From Phylloscopus collybita (taxonomy: Eukaryota; Chordata; Aves; Passeriformes; Phylloscopidae), in contig JAJNNQ010000006.1 in NCBI GenBank assembly GCA_027886175.1, forward strand, positions 62,366,001-62,430,000: a stretch of 64,000 nucleotides of DNA, given 5' to 3'. Both the position numbers and the translations under genes were made by a program. Positions 45,481 to 56,900 of this stretch are shown here, piece by piece; position 1 is the stretch's first letter, and every line of letters begins with the position of its first letter. The notes below the pieces were generated by a model. It saw nothing but the letters and a program-made list of their open reading frames with translations. It was not told where the DNA came from and did not search any database.

Positions 45481-46405
45481 TTTGCCACTCCAGCACTGCT
45501 CGAGACGTTTTATAACCTCCCAAATATTTACAGTTTATCTTCTGCCCAGTTTGAATGCAACTTCCTGGCTGGTGTTCCAGAAGGAAGAAACAGAAGCTGG
45601 GGTTGTCCAGCCCCTGAGGAGAGAAATGTTCCTGCAGAGCCAGGCAGCCAGGGGAGGCCACTCTGTGTCCCTGTGGCCACTGATGTCCTTCCCAAAGCAC
45701 TCCTGTGAGGGAGGAAACGAGGCCCTTTGGGCTCTGCTGGATTTATTTCTGTTGGCTGACAGACTGAGGAGACGTGGTTTGGTGCTTTCTTCTCATGTCA
45801 GCTCTGGAACAGGATGAAAGGGGCAAAGACAGCATTTGGTCTTGTGTGGAAAGCGTAGGGACAGCGCTGCAGGAAGGAAGGAAGGACCTCAGGGAGCCCG
45901 AGGAGGGAGCAGATCTATCACCCCTTCCCAAGGGATTGTTTTTAACATCCCCCTTCTCAGGCAATGTCACCTGCTTTTGGTTTTGTTTCATCATTTGAAG
46001 ACTTTCCTGGTCTTGGTTTTGTTGCAGTCTTGTTACTCCTTTCACCTCCCTCACGGACACAGAGCTCTCCCTGGAGCTCCTCTCCTCCAGGCTGGAATTT
46101 CACAGCCATCAGTGGGTTCTGCTCTGTTCAGGGCAGTTCCAGAGCCTGGTTTCACCCTCAGGTCAGTCAGGGCTGAAAATCCAACCCACTGCAAATCCTG
46201 GTGGGATTTCCATCGCCTCTGTCACGACACTCGCCCAGATGGGAACACAAAGTCCCTCTCTGAGGAACTGTAACGTGGTTTCAAGAACTGTCACAGAAGC
46301 AGAGGAGCAGAGAGGAGGAAGTGGAAATTGGAGAGATTTGAGTGATGTGGGAGCTGATGGGAAAATGGAAGAACTGGAAGTTGTTGATGAGGTTCTTTGG
46401 TGCTT
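45481..46405. other. Intergenic spacer
   Basis: No gene found. A short CR1-like block occurs at 46055-46095 (CTCTCCCTGGAGCTCCTCTC). Confidence 0.4.
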
Positions 46406-46408
46406 TCT

Positions 46409-47276
46409 TGTCTTGGTTAGGACAGACAGGTGTCTGCCAGGGAAAGCCGGAGTTTCCCTTGGAATGGGGAATGTAAACCCCTCACCCCTGCCAAATTATA
46501 ATTTTGCAATTCAGGGCTTTCAGGCAAAGATTTGGGAATGGGAATAACAGTTCTTTACCAGGAATATTAACAATACAAATGTAGTAGTAAAAGAAACAAA
46601 CAAGCAAACAAACAAACAACAATTTTGGAGAACCCTGACAGAGTCAGAGCTCCAACCTGACACCCTGTTGGTCAGGGGGTTGGGAGCAGCCCACAGTGAG
46701 TCCTCCTGGAGTGGCAGAGGTGGTTCTGGTGGGGCAGAGATGATGCTGAGAGAAAAGGGCCCAGGGATGGTGAGAAGGGTCCAGTGGTGGTGAGAAGGGC
46801 CCAGGGATGGTGAGAAGGGCCCAGGGATGGTGAGAAGGGTCCAGTGGTGGTGAGAAGGGCCCAGGGATGGTGAGAAGGGTCCAGGGATGGTGAGAAGGGC
46901 CCAGGGATGGTGAGAAGGGTCCAGTCTTCCTCCAGGAATCCAGTGGAACCAGATCCCTGCTGTTCCTGAGTCTCAGTTTTTATCCAGGTAGGAATGGTTG
47001 GCTCCCCCCACTGGGTGGAGCATCTCCCACTGGGATGATGGAATGTGTCCTGTCCTTGGGGAGCCTTCATGGCCCATCAGCAGCAGATATCCCCTGGAGG
47101 GAGGAGGGGTGGTTACAGAGATAACAAACCCTGCCCCACCTGGTTTATCAGCTGCCCCATTATCAGAAGGCATCTGCCCCCCTCCTCCAGAGTTACAAGA
47201 GATAAAGAAAAACATCTCCCAGCTGCTTCCAGCAGATGGAATAGAATACACATTTTGGGTTCCATAACCCAAGACA
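46409..47276 (-). mobile_element. Solo LTR, family A (copy 5)
   Basis: TGTCTTGG...CCAAGACA, 868 bp, with a perfect 5-bp target duplication TTTCT (46404-46408 and 47277-47281). It is the longest copy because its internal 20-bp repeat has expanded to about nine units (46757-46925). Confidence 0.95.
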
Positions 47277-47281
47277 TTTCT

Positions 47282-48640
47282 CCAGTAGGGAATCCTGGGG
47301 TAAGTGATGCTCACTGGTGATGCTGCAGCGAGGATTTCCTCTCTCAGGCTTCCCCAGGGCCTTCTCACCTGTCTTTGTGCTGCCATCATCGTTCCATGCC
47401 CTGCAGTGATGGCTTGAGAGAACGCACAATGAACTTCTGGAGCTCCAGTCCCTAAGGAAGGAATGTTTCCAGTAGATTGCACACAGGTGGTCCAAAGCCT
47501 GTGGGTAATTCAGAGTTCTTCCTGTAAAGCAGCTCTTTGCAGCCCTGTTTTTCACAGCAGCACAATCTCGAGGGAAGCAGCCTTGCTCTGCACTCCACTT
47601 ATTCAATAATAATTTTCCAGGATGATCAATCTTAGAATGTGACGTTTTGCCAGGTGGTAATGGCTCTTTCCCAATCTCCCTCAGGGAAAAAAAAAAAAAA
47701 GCATGAAGTTACAAGCACAAGCGTTTCTGGTTAAGAAAGAATTTAAAAGCTTCTCCAGAGCTTGGGATGGATATTCCTGAAAGCCTCTCTGGCTCTGCTG
47801 TTCAGTTCAGGGACTCGTTCTGGACTGGGGCTCAGAACCTCCAGGACCTGCTGGGCAGGGAAGACCACAAAGTTCCCAACAGGGAGAGAGAAAAATGTGG
47901 AGCTGGGGGGGGACTGTGTCCCTGACCCCTTGGGTGACCCTGGGCTCTGGTTTCTCCATGGAATTCTCCCTCCACTCCCTTGACTGGAATTCTCTGGACT
48001 GTTCCTTTCTCTCTTCCTCATTGCCCTCTTCTGGAATCCGTTTCGCTGACCACAAGCTCAGACTCTTCTTCAGTTTTTCCCCACTTCCCTATTCCTTAAT
48101 CATTCCACTTTCCTCTGCATTTCAGGTCTGAAATCTTTTTTCCAAGCACTCTCCAGGCCTGCCAAGGGGTCTGTGCTCCTGCTGGCTTTGCCAGGACACG
48201 CCGTGCCAGAGCGAGCAGCCTCCAGCATCCCTCTGCACTCTCAGCTGACATCAGCCCATGGTTAAAGTTCACCTGATTTATTGATTTATTGTCACTGTAG
48301 TGTGTCCACAAGCTCAGCTCAGGATGAACTCTCCTCTGAATTGCTGCTTCCCTCTAAAGTATTGCCCCTCCTCTGAATTATTTCTTCCCTCTGAGGCCCC
48401 AGGCTCCTGTTGGACCTGTGGGGCCACACAGCCCCTGTGGGGACAGGCAGAGGCTGCCCCTTGTCCCCAGGCCTGGCTCAGGTTGTGACTCTGATGGAAG
48501 CTGTGGCTGAGGAAGAGGCCTCTCACCTCCAAAAGCTCTCCTGGGTGTGGGGCAGGAAGATTTCTGAAGCAAACCAAAGTGCAGGGCAGCCTGAGAAAAA
48601 AACCACATCTGGGCTGATTTTAGCAGCTCCTAAATCCTGC
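47282..48640. other. Intergenic spacer
   Basis: No gene or firm repeat. Includes poly(A) at 47686-47700 and two TTTATT motifs near 48277-48290 (AATAAA on the minus strand) that could serve a very long IL10RB 3' UTR. Confidence 0.35.
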
Positions 48641-48644
48641 AAGC

Positions 48645-48768
48645 ATCCAAGGCCGTGGGGCAGGGACACCTCCCACTGTCCCAGGCTGCTCCAAGCCCCA
48701 TCCCTGGGACACTTCCAGGGATCCAGGGGCAGCCACAGCTGCTCTGGGCACCCTGTGCCACGATGTCC
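48645..48768 (-). mobile_element. CR1 LINE 3' fragment
   Basis: Reverse tail, internally deleted relative to the young subfamily (the central CAGTGTCCAGCCTGGCC part is missing). Confidence 0.85.
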
Positions 48769-48771
48769 TTG

Positions 48772-48968
48772 AAGAATGAATTCCATAGAAAGATGATGCC
48801 AGTGGGGACATCCTTTAAAAACACATCATTTCTCATCAGGAAAAAAATAAACCAGATCAGGTCCTTCCTTACAAAATACTATTTTCTTTTATAAACACTT
48901 TGATTCATTTTTGCAATAAATAGTCCATCAAAGTAGAATTAATTAGTGTTCTATATAAATACGACACT
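48772..48968. repeat. Direct duplication, copy 1
   Basis: About 195 bp from GAAGAATGAATTCCATAGAA to TATAAATACGACA, nearly identical to 50338-50531, 1.57 kb away, differing at only a few positions. Confidence 0.95.
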
Positions 48969-49544
48969 TCTCCTGCTTCCACCTGAACTCCCAACACCCC
49001 TGAGCAGCCCAGGTTGTAATTTCTATTCTGCTCGGCTTTGCCTCAGCCAGGAGCCTGCAGCGAAGTGGCACAGCCTTATCTCTGCCTTATCTGCCCCCAG
49101 CAGAACCTTGGAAGCAGCTGATGGATTCCAGCCACCTTTGGCTGCCAGGAACTGGCTGCTTTCCTGTGCAAAGCAGCTGCTGGAGAGAGGGAAGCACAGA
49201 GGAGCAGTGAGGGAAAGGCAGGGAATCCCCAGCCCCTCCCTCCACTTGCACCGTAGGGCTTTGCCACTCTGAAAACCAAAACAGAAGGGGAAAAAAGGGT
49301 GGGGGGGATATAGAAAGAAGCTGATGCTGTGGGAGGAGGGACAGGGAACACACAGGGAGCTGGGCTTGGAGCAGAGCAGCCACAGCAGTCCTGGGGAGAG
49401 GTGGAGAAAAGCGCTGACGAAACAAAACACCTTGAAAAAAAAAATCGATTCAATAAATTCCACCTTCTCCACAAAAGCAGAATATGACCGAAATTAAAAA
49501 GTGCAGAAAAGCCAGGTACAGATTCCCTAGAATCCCCAAATCCC

Positions 49545-49865
49545 TGGGGCTGGCAAAGCCCTCCCAGGCCAGTCAGTCCCAGCTGTGCCCCGTGCCCACC
49601 TTGTCCCCAGCCCAGAGCACTGAGTGCCACCTCCAGGGGACACCTCCAGGGCTGGGCACTGCAAAGCTCCCTGGGCAGCCCCTGCCAAGGCCTGAGCACC
49701 CTTTCCATGGGGAAATTCCTGCTGCTGGCCCAGCTGAGCCTCCCCTGGCCCAGCCTGAGGCCGTTCCCTCTGCTCCTGTCCCTGTGCCCTGGGAGCAGAG
49801 CCCGACCCCCCCGGCTGTCCCCTCCTGGCAGGAATTTTGGGGACATTGGGAAGATCCCTCTCAAG
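49545..49865 (-). mobile_element. CR1 LINE 3' fragment
   Basis: Same CR1 subfamily as 22945-23525 (CCTGGGGCTGGCAAAGCCCT; TTCCATGGGGAAATTCCTGC), reverse. Confidence 0.88.
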
Positions 49866-50337
49866 CATCCTCTGAGGGGAGTTGGGAGGTGAAAATCGAT
49901 CCATTCCTGAATGGATCCGTTCCTGTTGTCTTCCTGCAACCACTCCCCCAAAGGAGATGTTTGTGCATCAAGTAACAAACATCAATCCCCCAAACTGCGA
50001 TTCCCACATCAAGCTGAGGCACAACTTCACTCCTGGGAGGTCCCTTTGGGTGACAGAATTCCATTTAATCTCTCACTTTGATGCAGGAACACCCAAACCC
50101 AGCTAATGCCCCGTGCAAAGGTCCCAGTCCCCTTTACCCACCTGTGCAGGTGAGGCTGGGTTTGGAACAGGGAGTCACAGCTCCCTGGATTTTTAAAATT
50201 CATTTTAAAAAAAATTAAATTACACATCAGTAGATAATTAAAACGAGCCGAATTTAACTCCCACTTCAGCTGCCAGGTTTCCCACAGACATCAGTTCATC
50301 CCCCACCCCCGAAAAACTTCACAGCTCTGCATCAGGG

Positions 50338-50531
50338 AAGAATGAATTCCACAGAAAGATGATGCCAGTGGGGACATCCTTTAAAAACACATCATTTCTC
50401 ATCAGGAAAAAATAAACCAGATCAGGTCCTTCCTTACAAAATACTATTTTCTTTTATAAACACTTTGATTCATTTTTGCAATAAATAGTCCATCAAAGTA
50501 GAATTAATTAGTGTTCTATATAAATACGACA
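50338..50531. repeat. Direct duplication, copy 2
   Basis: Partner of 48772-48968. It lies 0.26 kb past the IL10RB stop, so probably in or just after the 3' UTR. Confidence 0.95.
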
Positions 50532-50613
50532 TTTGCTTTTTAATATCATCAGTGCCAGGATTGCTCCAACTCCTCAGGGAGCCACAACCAGCAGTGGCAG
50601 AAGTTATGCACCA

Positions 50614-50619
50614 TTTAAT
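50614..50619 (-). terminator. IL10RB: Candidate IL10RB poly(A) signal (ATTAAA)
   Basis: TTTAAT on the plus strand gives the common variant ATTAAA about 170 bp past the stop. Other candidates lie further on; no transcript evidence. Confidence 0.25.
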
Positions 50620-50789
50620 CCCTCTTTTAGAGCCCAGTTCCTTGTCCTTAAAAAAATCAAATGATTCTGTCAAAATTCTGTGACCACCTGCTCATCTGTG
50701 GATTTTTTTTCCTGCTGGAGGACGCAGCAATGAGATGAACCCAAAAGTCCATTTGCTTCTCCTTCTCCAAGGAAGAACGAGGAGGACAT

Positions 50790-50978
50790 TCAGGCTTTTC
50801 CTGAGGCTGAGGCTCCTTGGGCAGGGTCCTGGGGGTGCCCTGGTGTCCTGCTGGCCTCGTCCCCGCTGCCCTCGCTGAGGGATGGCTCTGAAATCACAAC
50901 CAGCTCGTCACAAACCAGGAGCTCCTCCTGTGCAAGTGCAGGGAGAGGCTGTGCAGCACTGGCAGGTCTGCTCAAAAA
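50790..50978 (-). CDS. IL10RB: IL10RB exon 7: cytoplasmic tail and stop
   Basis: Acceptor TTCCCCAG|TTT; 62 codons then TGA at 50792-50790. FLSRPASAAQPLPALAQEE, LLVCDELVVISEPSLSEGSG, then a Pro/Gly/Ser-rich end. The DELVVISE core aligns to human FDKLSVIAE. Confidence 0.92.
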   Translation of the reverse strand, partial: FLSRPASAAQPLPALAQEELLVCDELVVISEPSLSEGSGDEASRTPGHPQDPAQGASASGKA

Positions 50979-53900
50979 CTGGGGAACAAAGAGGAAAGTG
51001 AGGGTTAGCTCTCTCCAGCTGTCCCATCCCGACTGCTCAGAAATACTGGGATTGTTAAACAGCTAAACTCGAACAATTTTAAATTAAATTAAAATGCTGG
51101 GGATTGTTCTGCACACAGCAAGTGGCTTTCTCAGGCCTGACAAGCCCCAGGGAGCCAACAGTGTCATTTCCTCCCCAATATCTGTGCCAGGCTTTGGGAG
51201 CAAGATGGAAATGCCTTTCAATAATAACCCCAGGGATTTGAGTCTTGTTTGGAATAGAAACTTGGAAAAAATCCAACTGTTTTGACTGGGGACAAGAACT
51301 AAATGGTAACTGGGCTGTAGGGGAAGGAGCTCACGGAGAGATTTGTCAAGAACCCTCCCCTGTGGGAGTGGAAGCCATTCCCTGGGTCCTGTCCCTCCAG
51401 GCCTTGTCCCCAGTCCCTCTGCAGCTCTCCTGGAGCCCCTCCAGGCCCTGCAAAGCCACCCTGAGGTCACCCAGAGCCTCTCCCTCCCCAGGCTGAGCCA
51501 TCCCAGCTGCCACAGCCTTTCCTCCCAGAGCTGCTCCATCCCCCTGCTCCCCCTGGAGCCCTCAGATGAAACCACCGTGCACTGAAATGAGAAACCAGCT
51601 GCTCTCTCGGGAGTGCTGTGCACTCCAGATACAAAAACCAGCACCAAGACCTTCACTGCCAGACCCTTTTGTACCAAACTGGGACTGGGACATGTTGTGG
51701 CACAAACCTGCAACTGAAACCATTCCCATGGTGAGAGCACTGCCTTGGCCCAGTTTGGGGGGGCACAGCTGATCTTTAGCTCCTGGGACAGCACCAGCCC
51801 AAAGTTCTCCTGTCCTTGGAGCCAGCTGGGAGCACAGGGAACTCGAGCAGAGCCTGTGTGGATCTGGTGCTGCCTGCCCAGCTGAGCTCCAGCTCCTGCA
51901 CAGCAAGGGCTGCAGGGACAGCACCCAGGGAATGGCTTCCCAGTGCCCAGGGCAGGGCTGGCTGGGATCTTGGGCAGGAATTGTTCCCTGGCAGGGTGGG
52001 CAGGGCTGGCCCAGGGTGCCCAGAGCAGCTGTGGCTGCCCCTGGATCCCTGGCAGTGCCCAAGGCCAGGCTGGACACTGGGGCTGGGAGCAGCCTGGGAC
52101 AGTGGGAGGTGTCCCTGCCAGGGCAGGGCTGGCACTGGGTGGGATTTGAGGTCCCTCCCAACCCAAGCCAGTCTGGGATTCTGAGATTCTGAGAGTAAAA
52201 ATGGATCTCTACTGATTACAATTAATCAAGTCTGGTCACTGCAACTGGGACTCAGAGCAAATGCAGGAGCTGTGTAGTTCAGTAGCAGCATGGACAGAAT
52301 TTTCTCTTTCCATAATTATCAAAAACTCTATTTTTTGCCTCTTAGTGGGACTTGGGGCTGGGAGCAGCCTGGGACAGTGGGAGGTGTCCCTGCCAGGGCA
52401 GGGGTGGCACTGGGTGGGATTTGAGGTCCCTTCCAGCCCTGGCCATTCTGTGGATCTTTGATCCATTGGCAGCATTTGGGGCAGGGTTTAACCCAAAGCA
52501 GATTCTGGTTTGCTGCTCTGGGATGGCTTTTTTAGATGTTGGTGGTCCAGGTTTGGGTCACTTCCTTGGGGCTCTCTTGACTCCCATGCCAACCTTCCCT
52601 CCCAAGGGGGTCAAGTGCAATAGCAATGGCAAAGCTTCCCAGCTGCATTCTGTCCCTCTGCTTGGGCATTTCCTTTTCCTCAGTGCAGTAACAAACTGTT
52701 CTTGGCCAGGCTGGACACTGGGGCTGGGAGCAGCCTGGGACAGTGGGAGGTGTCCCTGCCAGGGCAGGGGTGGCACTGGGTGGGATTTGAGGTCCCTCCC
52801 AACCCAAAGCAGTTGGGATTCTGGGATTCCATGGCACTGCTGGTGCTGAGCACGTGTTCAGCCTAAAGCAGGAGCCAAAGTCAGCAGCAAAGCTGCTGAG
52901 CTCCAGGTGGGTCAGAATGAAAGCCCCAGAGGAAGTGCAGGAACTCACAGAGCACAGGTTGCTGCAGGAGTATTTTGCACATCCTGGCTCCTGGGAAGGG
53001 ATTCTGCTGCAGCCTCTTTGTCCTCTGGGTGTGTGAGAGGGGCAGTGAGCCCCCATCAGCAATGGCTGCTGTCACTGCTCTGCTTTCAGCTGGAATTTTC
53101 AGACTCCATGGAATCACAGATCCCCAGAATGGTTTGGGTTTGGGTTTGGGTTGGATGGAACTCCAGAGCTCATCCCACCCAGCCCATGGCCACAGCCCAG
53201 GCTGCTCTGGCACAGCTGAGCCAGTCCAGGTTCCCTCCCCAGGCACCTTCCTGAAGCTCAAACTCCTGCTGACACTGGTGGCAGGACTTTGCTGCAGGAG
53301 AAACAAGGAGCTGGTTAAACTCTAAAAGGAGGCAGGAGAGACAAGAGATTTCTGTTGCTCACTGGCTAAATGAGGAACTGAAGCTGACACCTGGTACTCT
53401 CTGACTTCAAAACCAACAAATTCTGAGCCACAAAAAGCTGGTGATTACAAACTACAGATCACTGACCCGCAGGTGCCAGTGAAAAGGAGGCAAAACACAA
53501 GAAGCTCCAAATGCTTTGGCACTGAGAGCCTTGAAAAAAAAACCAAGTGGCTTTGCTGGAAAGGCTGATTTTCATGTGCTGGGCAGAAAACAAACCTCTG
53601 TCAAGTGCTGTGGGAACACGTAGGAAGGGCAGAAAACGTGCTTGGTGAGTCTGTAGAGATAAAAACTGCAGAGGAAACCCAGGGTGACAGCCGTGAGCAT
53701 GACCAGCATGGATCCCACCAGGACAGTCACAATCACCCACACAGGGGTCACACCTGCAGGAGACAAGGAAAAAACCAATTAAAACTGGCATGATTGGGTT
53801 GTCAGCATTACAAATGCACATTTTGGAGTTGGCTTTTGGCAAATATTGACGTGAATGCTGTGTGTGTAATGCCAGAAGGTTGTGGTGTATTTCCTTTTGA

Positions 53901-56900
53901 TTTGTGGGATTTAAAAGCTGTGATGAGGGTGTGTTTTCTGATTGTAGTGTAAAAACAAAAGACTGAGGTGGTTTTTTTTTTCCCTTTGTGACATCTAAAC
54001 TGACCAAGCCAGAATGCAGGGAGGGGGGGATCATCCTGCATTCCTGCATGAAGGCTCCTGATGAAGGACAATTAATGAGCAAAACCTTGCAAGAAGGATT
54101 GATGGGATCTGGACCAGCAAACCACCAGATACAGACTGAGCAGAGCCAAGGACAGGTTAAAACTGCAAGATAAAATACTTGGGGAGGATTGGAAACTTAA
54201 CAAAGAAAACATCTTCAAAGTGAATGTTTGACTCATGCATTGAGATCTGTTGGACATTCAACACAGAGATCCTTAAAACCAAGGATCTGAAAGGGGAGAA
54301 GTGTGCTGGGTTTGCAACCTCGGCCCAAAAGCTTTTTCTGTCTCCTAATTGTCTATTTTTTATTTTATCTTTGTTAAACTTGTACTTTTTTATAAAAAAT
54401 GAACCTGGTTTTTCATGATTATTTTTAAAATTATTTCATATTATAATATATTATTTCATTATTATAATATATTTATATAACATTTATAACTATAAATATA
54501 TTCTATATTTATATATAAAACATGTAAATATTATAATAATATATTTATAGTATATAAATATATAATATATTTATACCTATAATTATATTATAGATATATT
54601 ATATATTTATATATAATAAATATATTATTATAATATTATTATAATATTATTATAATATTAAACTCATACATTTTTATGAAAACACGAACCTCGTTTTTCA
54701 TGATTATTTTAAAAATTATTTTATATTGTAATATATTTATATAATATTTATAATTATAAATATATTATATAAAAATATATATATGAAATATATAAATACT
54801 TATATATTTTATATATAAATATTATAATAATATATTTATTGAATATATAATATATCTATACTTATAAATATATTATAGATATATTATATATTATATATAA
54901 GAAATATATTATTATATTATTATTATAATATTAGACTTATACATTTTTATAAAAAATGAACCTCGGTTTTCACAATTATTTTAAAAATTATTTCATATCA
55001 TAATATATTTATATAATGTTTATATTATATATTCATCTCATCATAATAAGTATATTAATATAATATATAATATTTAAGTATATTAATATAATATATTATT
55101 TATAATCATAAATACATTATATATTTACTTATAATAAATATATTATTGTAATATTGATATAATATTTATGATTATAAATATGACATATATTTGTATTCAA
55201 TAAATATATTATTATATTTATATATGTTATATATGTTATATATGTTATATATGTATACATGTATATATTTATATATATTTTCTATACACATTAAACCCAA
55301 TTATTTTATGATATAAACCAAGTCCTGATTCTCAGATCATCCCTTTCTCAGTGGAAGGTGCCAGCCCTGGCCGTGTCCCCGGGCAGGCCGCAGCAGCCTG
55401 GGGCAGCGGGAGCGTCCCTGGGGTGGCACTGGCAGGGCTGGCAGGTCCCTCCCCTGTGAGCCCAGGCTGTGACCCCGGCGCTCCCCAGGTACCATTGTGC
55501 GTTGTCTGCTGACAGAGCTCCCTGCTCAGCTCCCCGCTCTTGTTCCACTCGGGGATCAGCGCCTGCACCCGCACACAGTAAACTGTCCAGGGCTCCAGCT
55601 GGGACAGCACCTCCGAGCTGTGCTGGGTCTCCACCTGAGCCACCTGGAAGCAGAGAGAACCACAAGAGATGGAAGGGTGGGAGTGTGGGAGGAGCTGCCA
55701 GCTCCTTCAGCTCAGAGAAAGGAAGCAGCTGAGAAGCAAGATCAGGAGCCTTCTTCAAGAGAAGAGAAGAGAAGAGAAGAGAAGAGAAGAGAAGAGAAGA
55801 GAAGAGAAGAGAAGAGAAGAGAAGAGAAGAGAAGAGAAGAGAAGAGAAGAGAAGAGAAGAGAAGAGAAGAGAAGAGAAGAGAAGGAGGGGAAGGAAGGAA
55901 GGAAGGAACACAAGGGAAAGGAAAGGAAAGGAAAGGAAAGGAAAGGAAAGGAAAGGAAAGGAAAGGAAAGGAAAGGAAAGGAAAGGAAAGGAAAGGAAAG
56001 GAAAGGAAAGGAAAGGAAAGGAAAGGAAAGGAAAGGAAAGGAAAGGAAAGGAAAGGAAAGGAAAGGAAAGGAAAGGAGAGATTGATTTCTGGGAGCTGTG
56101 AGGTGGCTGAGCAGATGAATTTGCTGTTCAGGATTAGTTCTGTCCCTATAAGTGCAGCATGCCCCTCACTATTAATGAGCTTTCTCCATGCTCTGTGGAT
56201 GGAGGAGCACAACTGCTGTCCCTGAGAGGGACAAAGGGAGCTGCAGTGGATACAACCTGCAGAGCTGCAGGTGACCACGGTGAATAAAAGCCTCAGCCAT
56301 TTTTAGATATTTTTTGGGGTAAAAAGCCCCAAGTCCCACTAAGAGGCAAAAAATGGAGTTATTGATAATTATGGAAAGAGAAAATTCTGTCCATGCTGCT
56401 GCTGAACTACACAGCTCCTGCATTTGCTCTGAGTCCCAGCTGTAGTGACCAGACTTGATTAATTGTAACCAGTAGAGATCCATTTTTACTCTCAGAATCT
56501 CAGAATGGCTTGGGTTGGGAGGGACCTCAAATCCCACCCAGTGCCACCCCTGCCCTGGCAGGGACACCTCCCACTGTCCCAGGCTGCTCCCAGCCCCAGT
56601 GTCCAACCTGGCCAAGAACAGTTTGTTACTGCACTGAGGAAAAGGAAATGCCCAAGCAGAGGGACAGAATGCAGCTGGGAAGCTTTGCCATTGCTATTGC
56701 ACTTGACCCACTTGGGAGGGAAGGTTGGCATGGGAGTCAAGAGAGCCCCAAGGAAGTGACCCAAACCTGGACCACCAAAATCTAAAAAAGCCATCCCAGA
56801 GCAGCAAACCAGAATCTGCTTTGGGTTAAACCCTGCCCCAAATGCTGCCAATGGATCAAAGATCCACAGAATGGCCAGGGCTGGAAGGGACCTCAAATCC

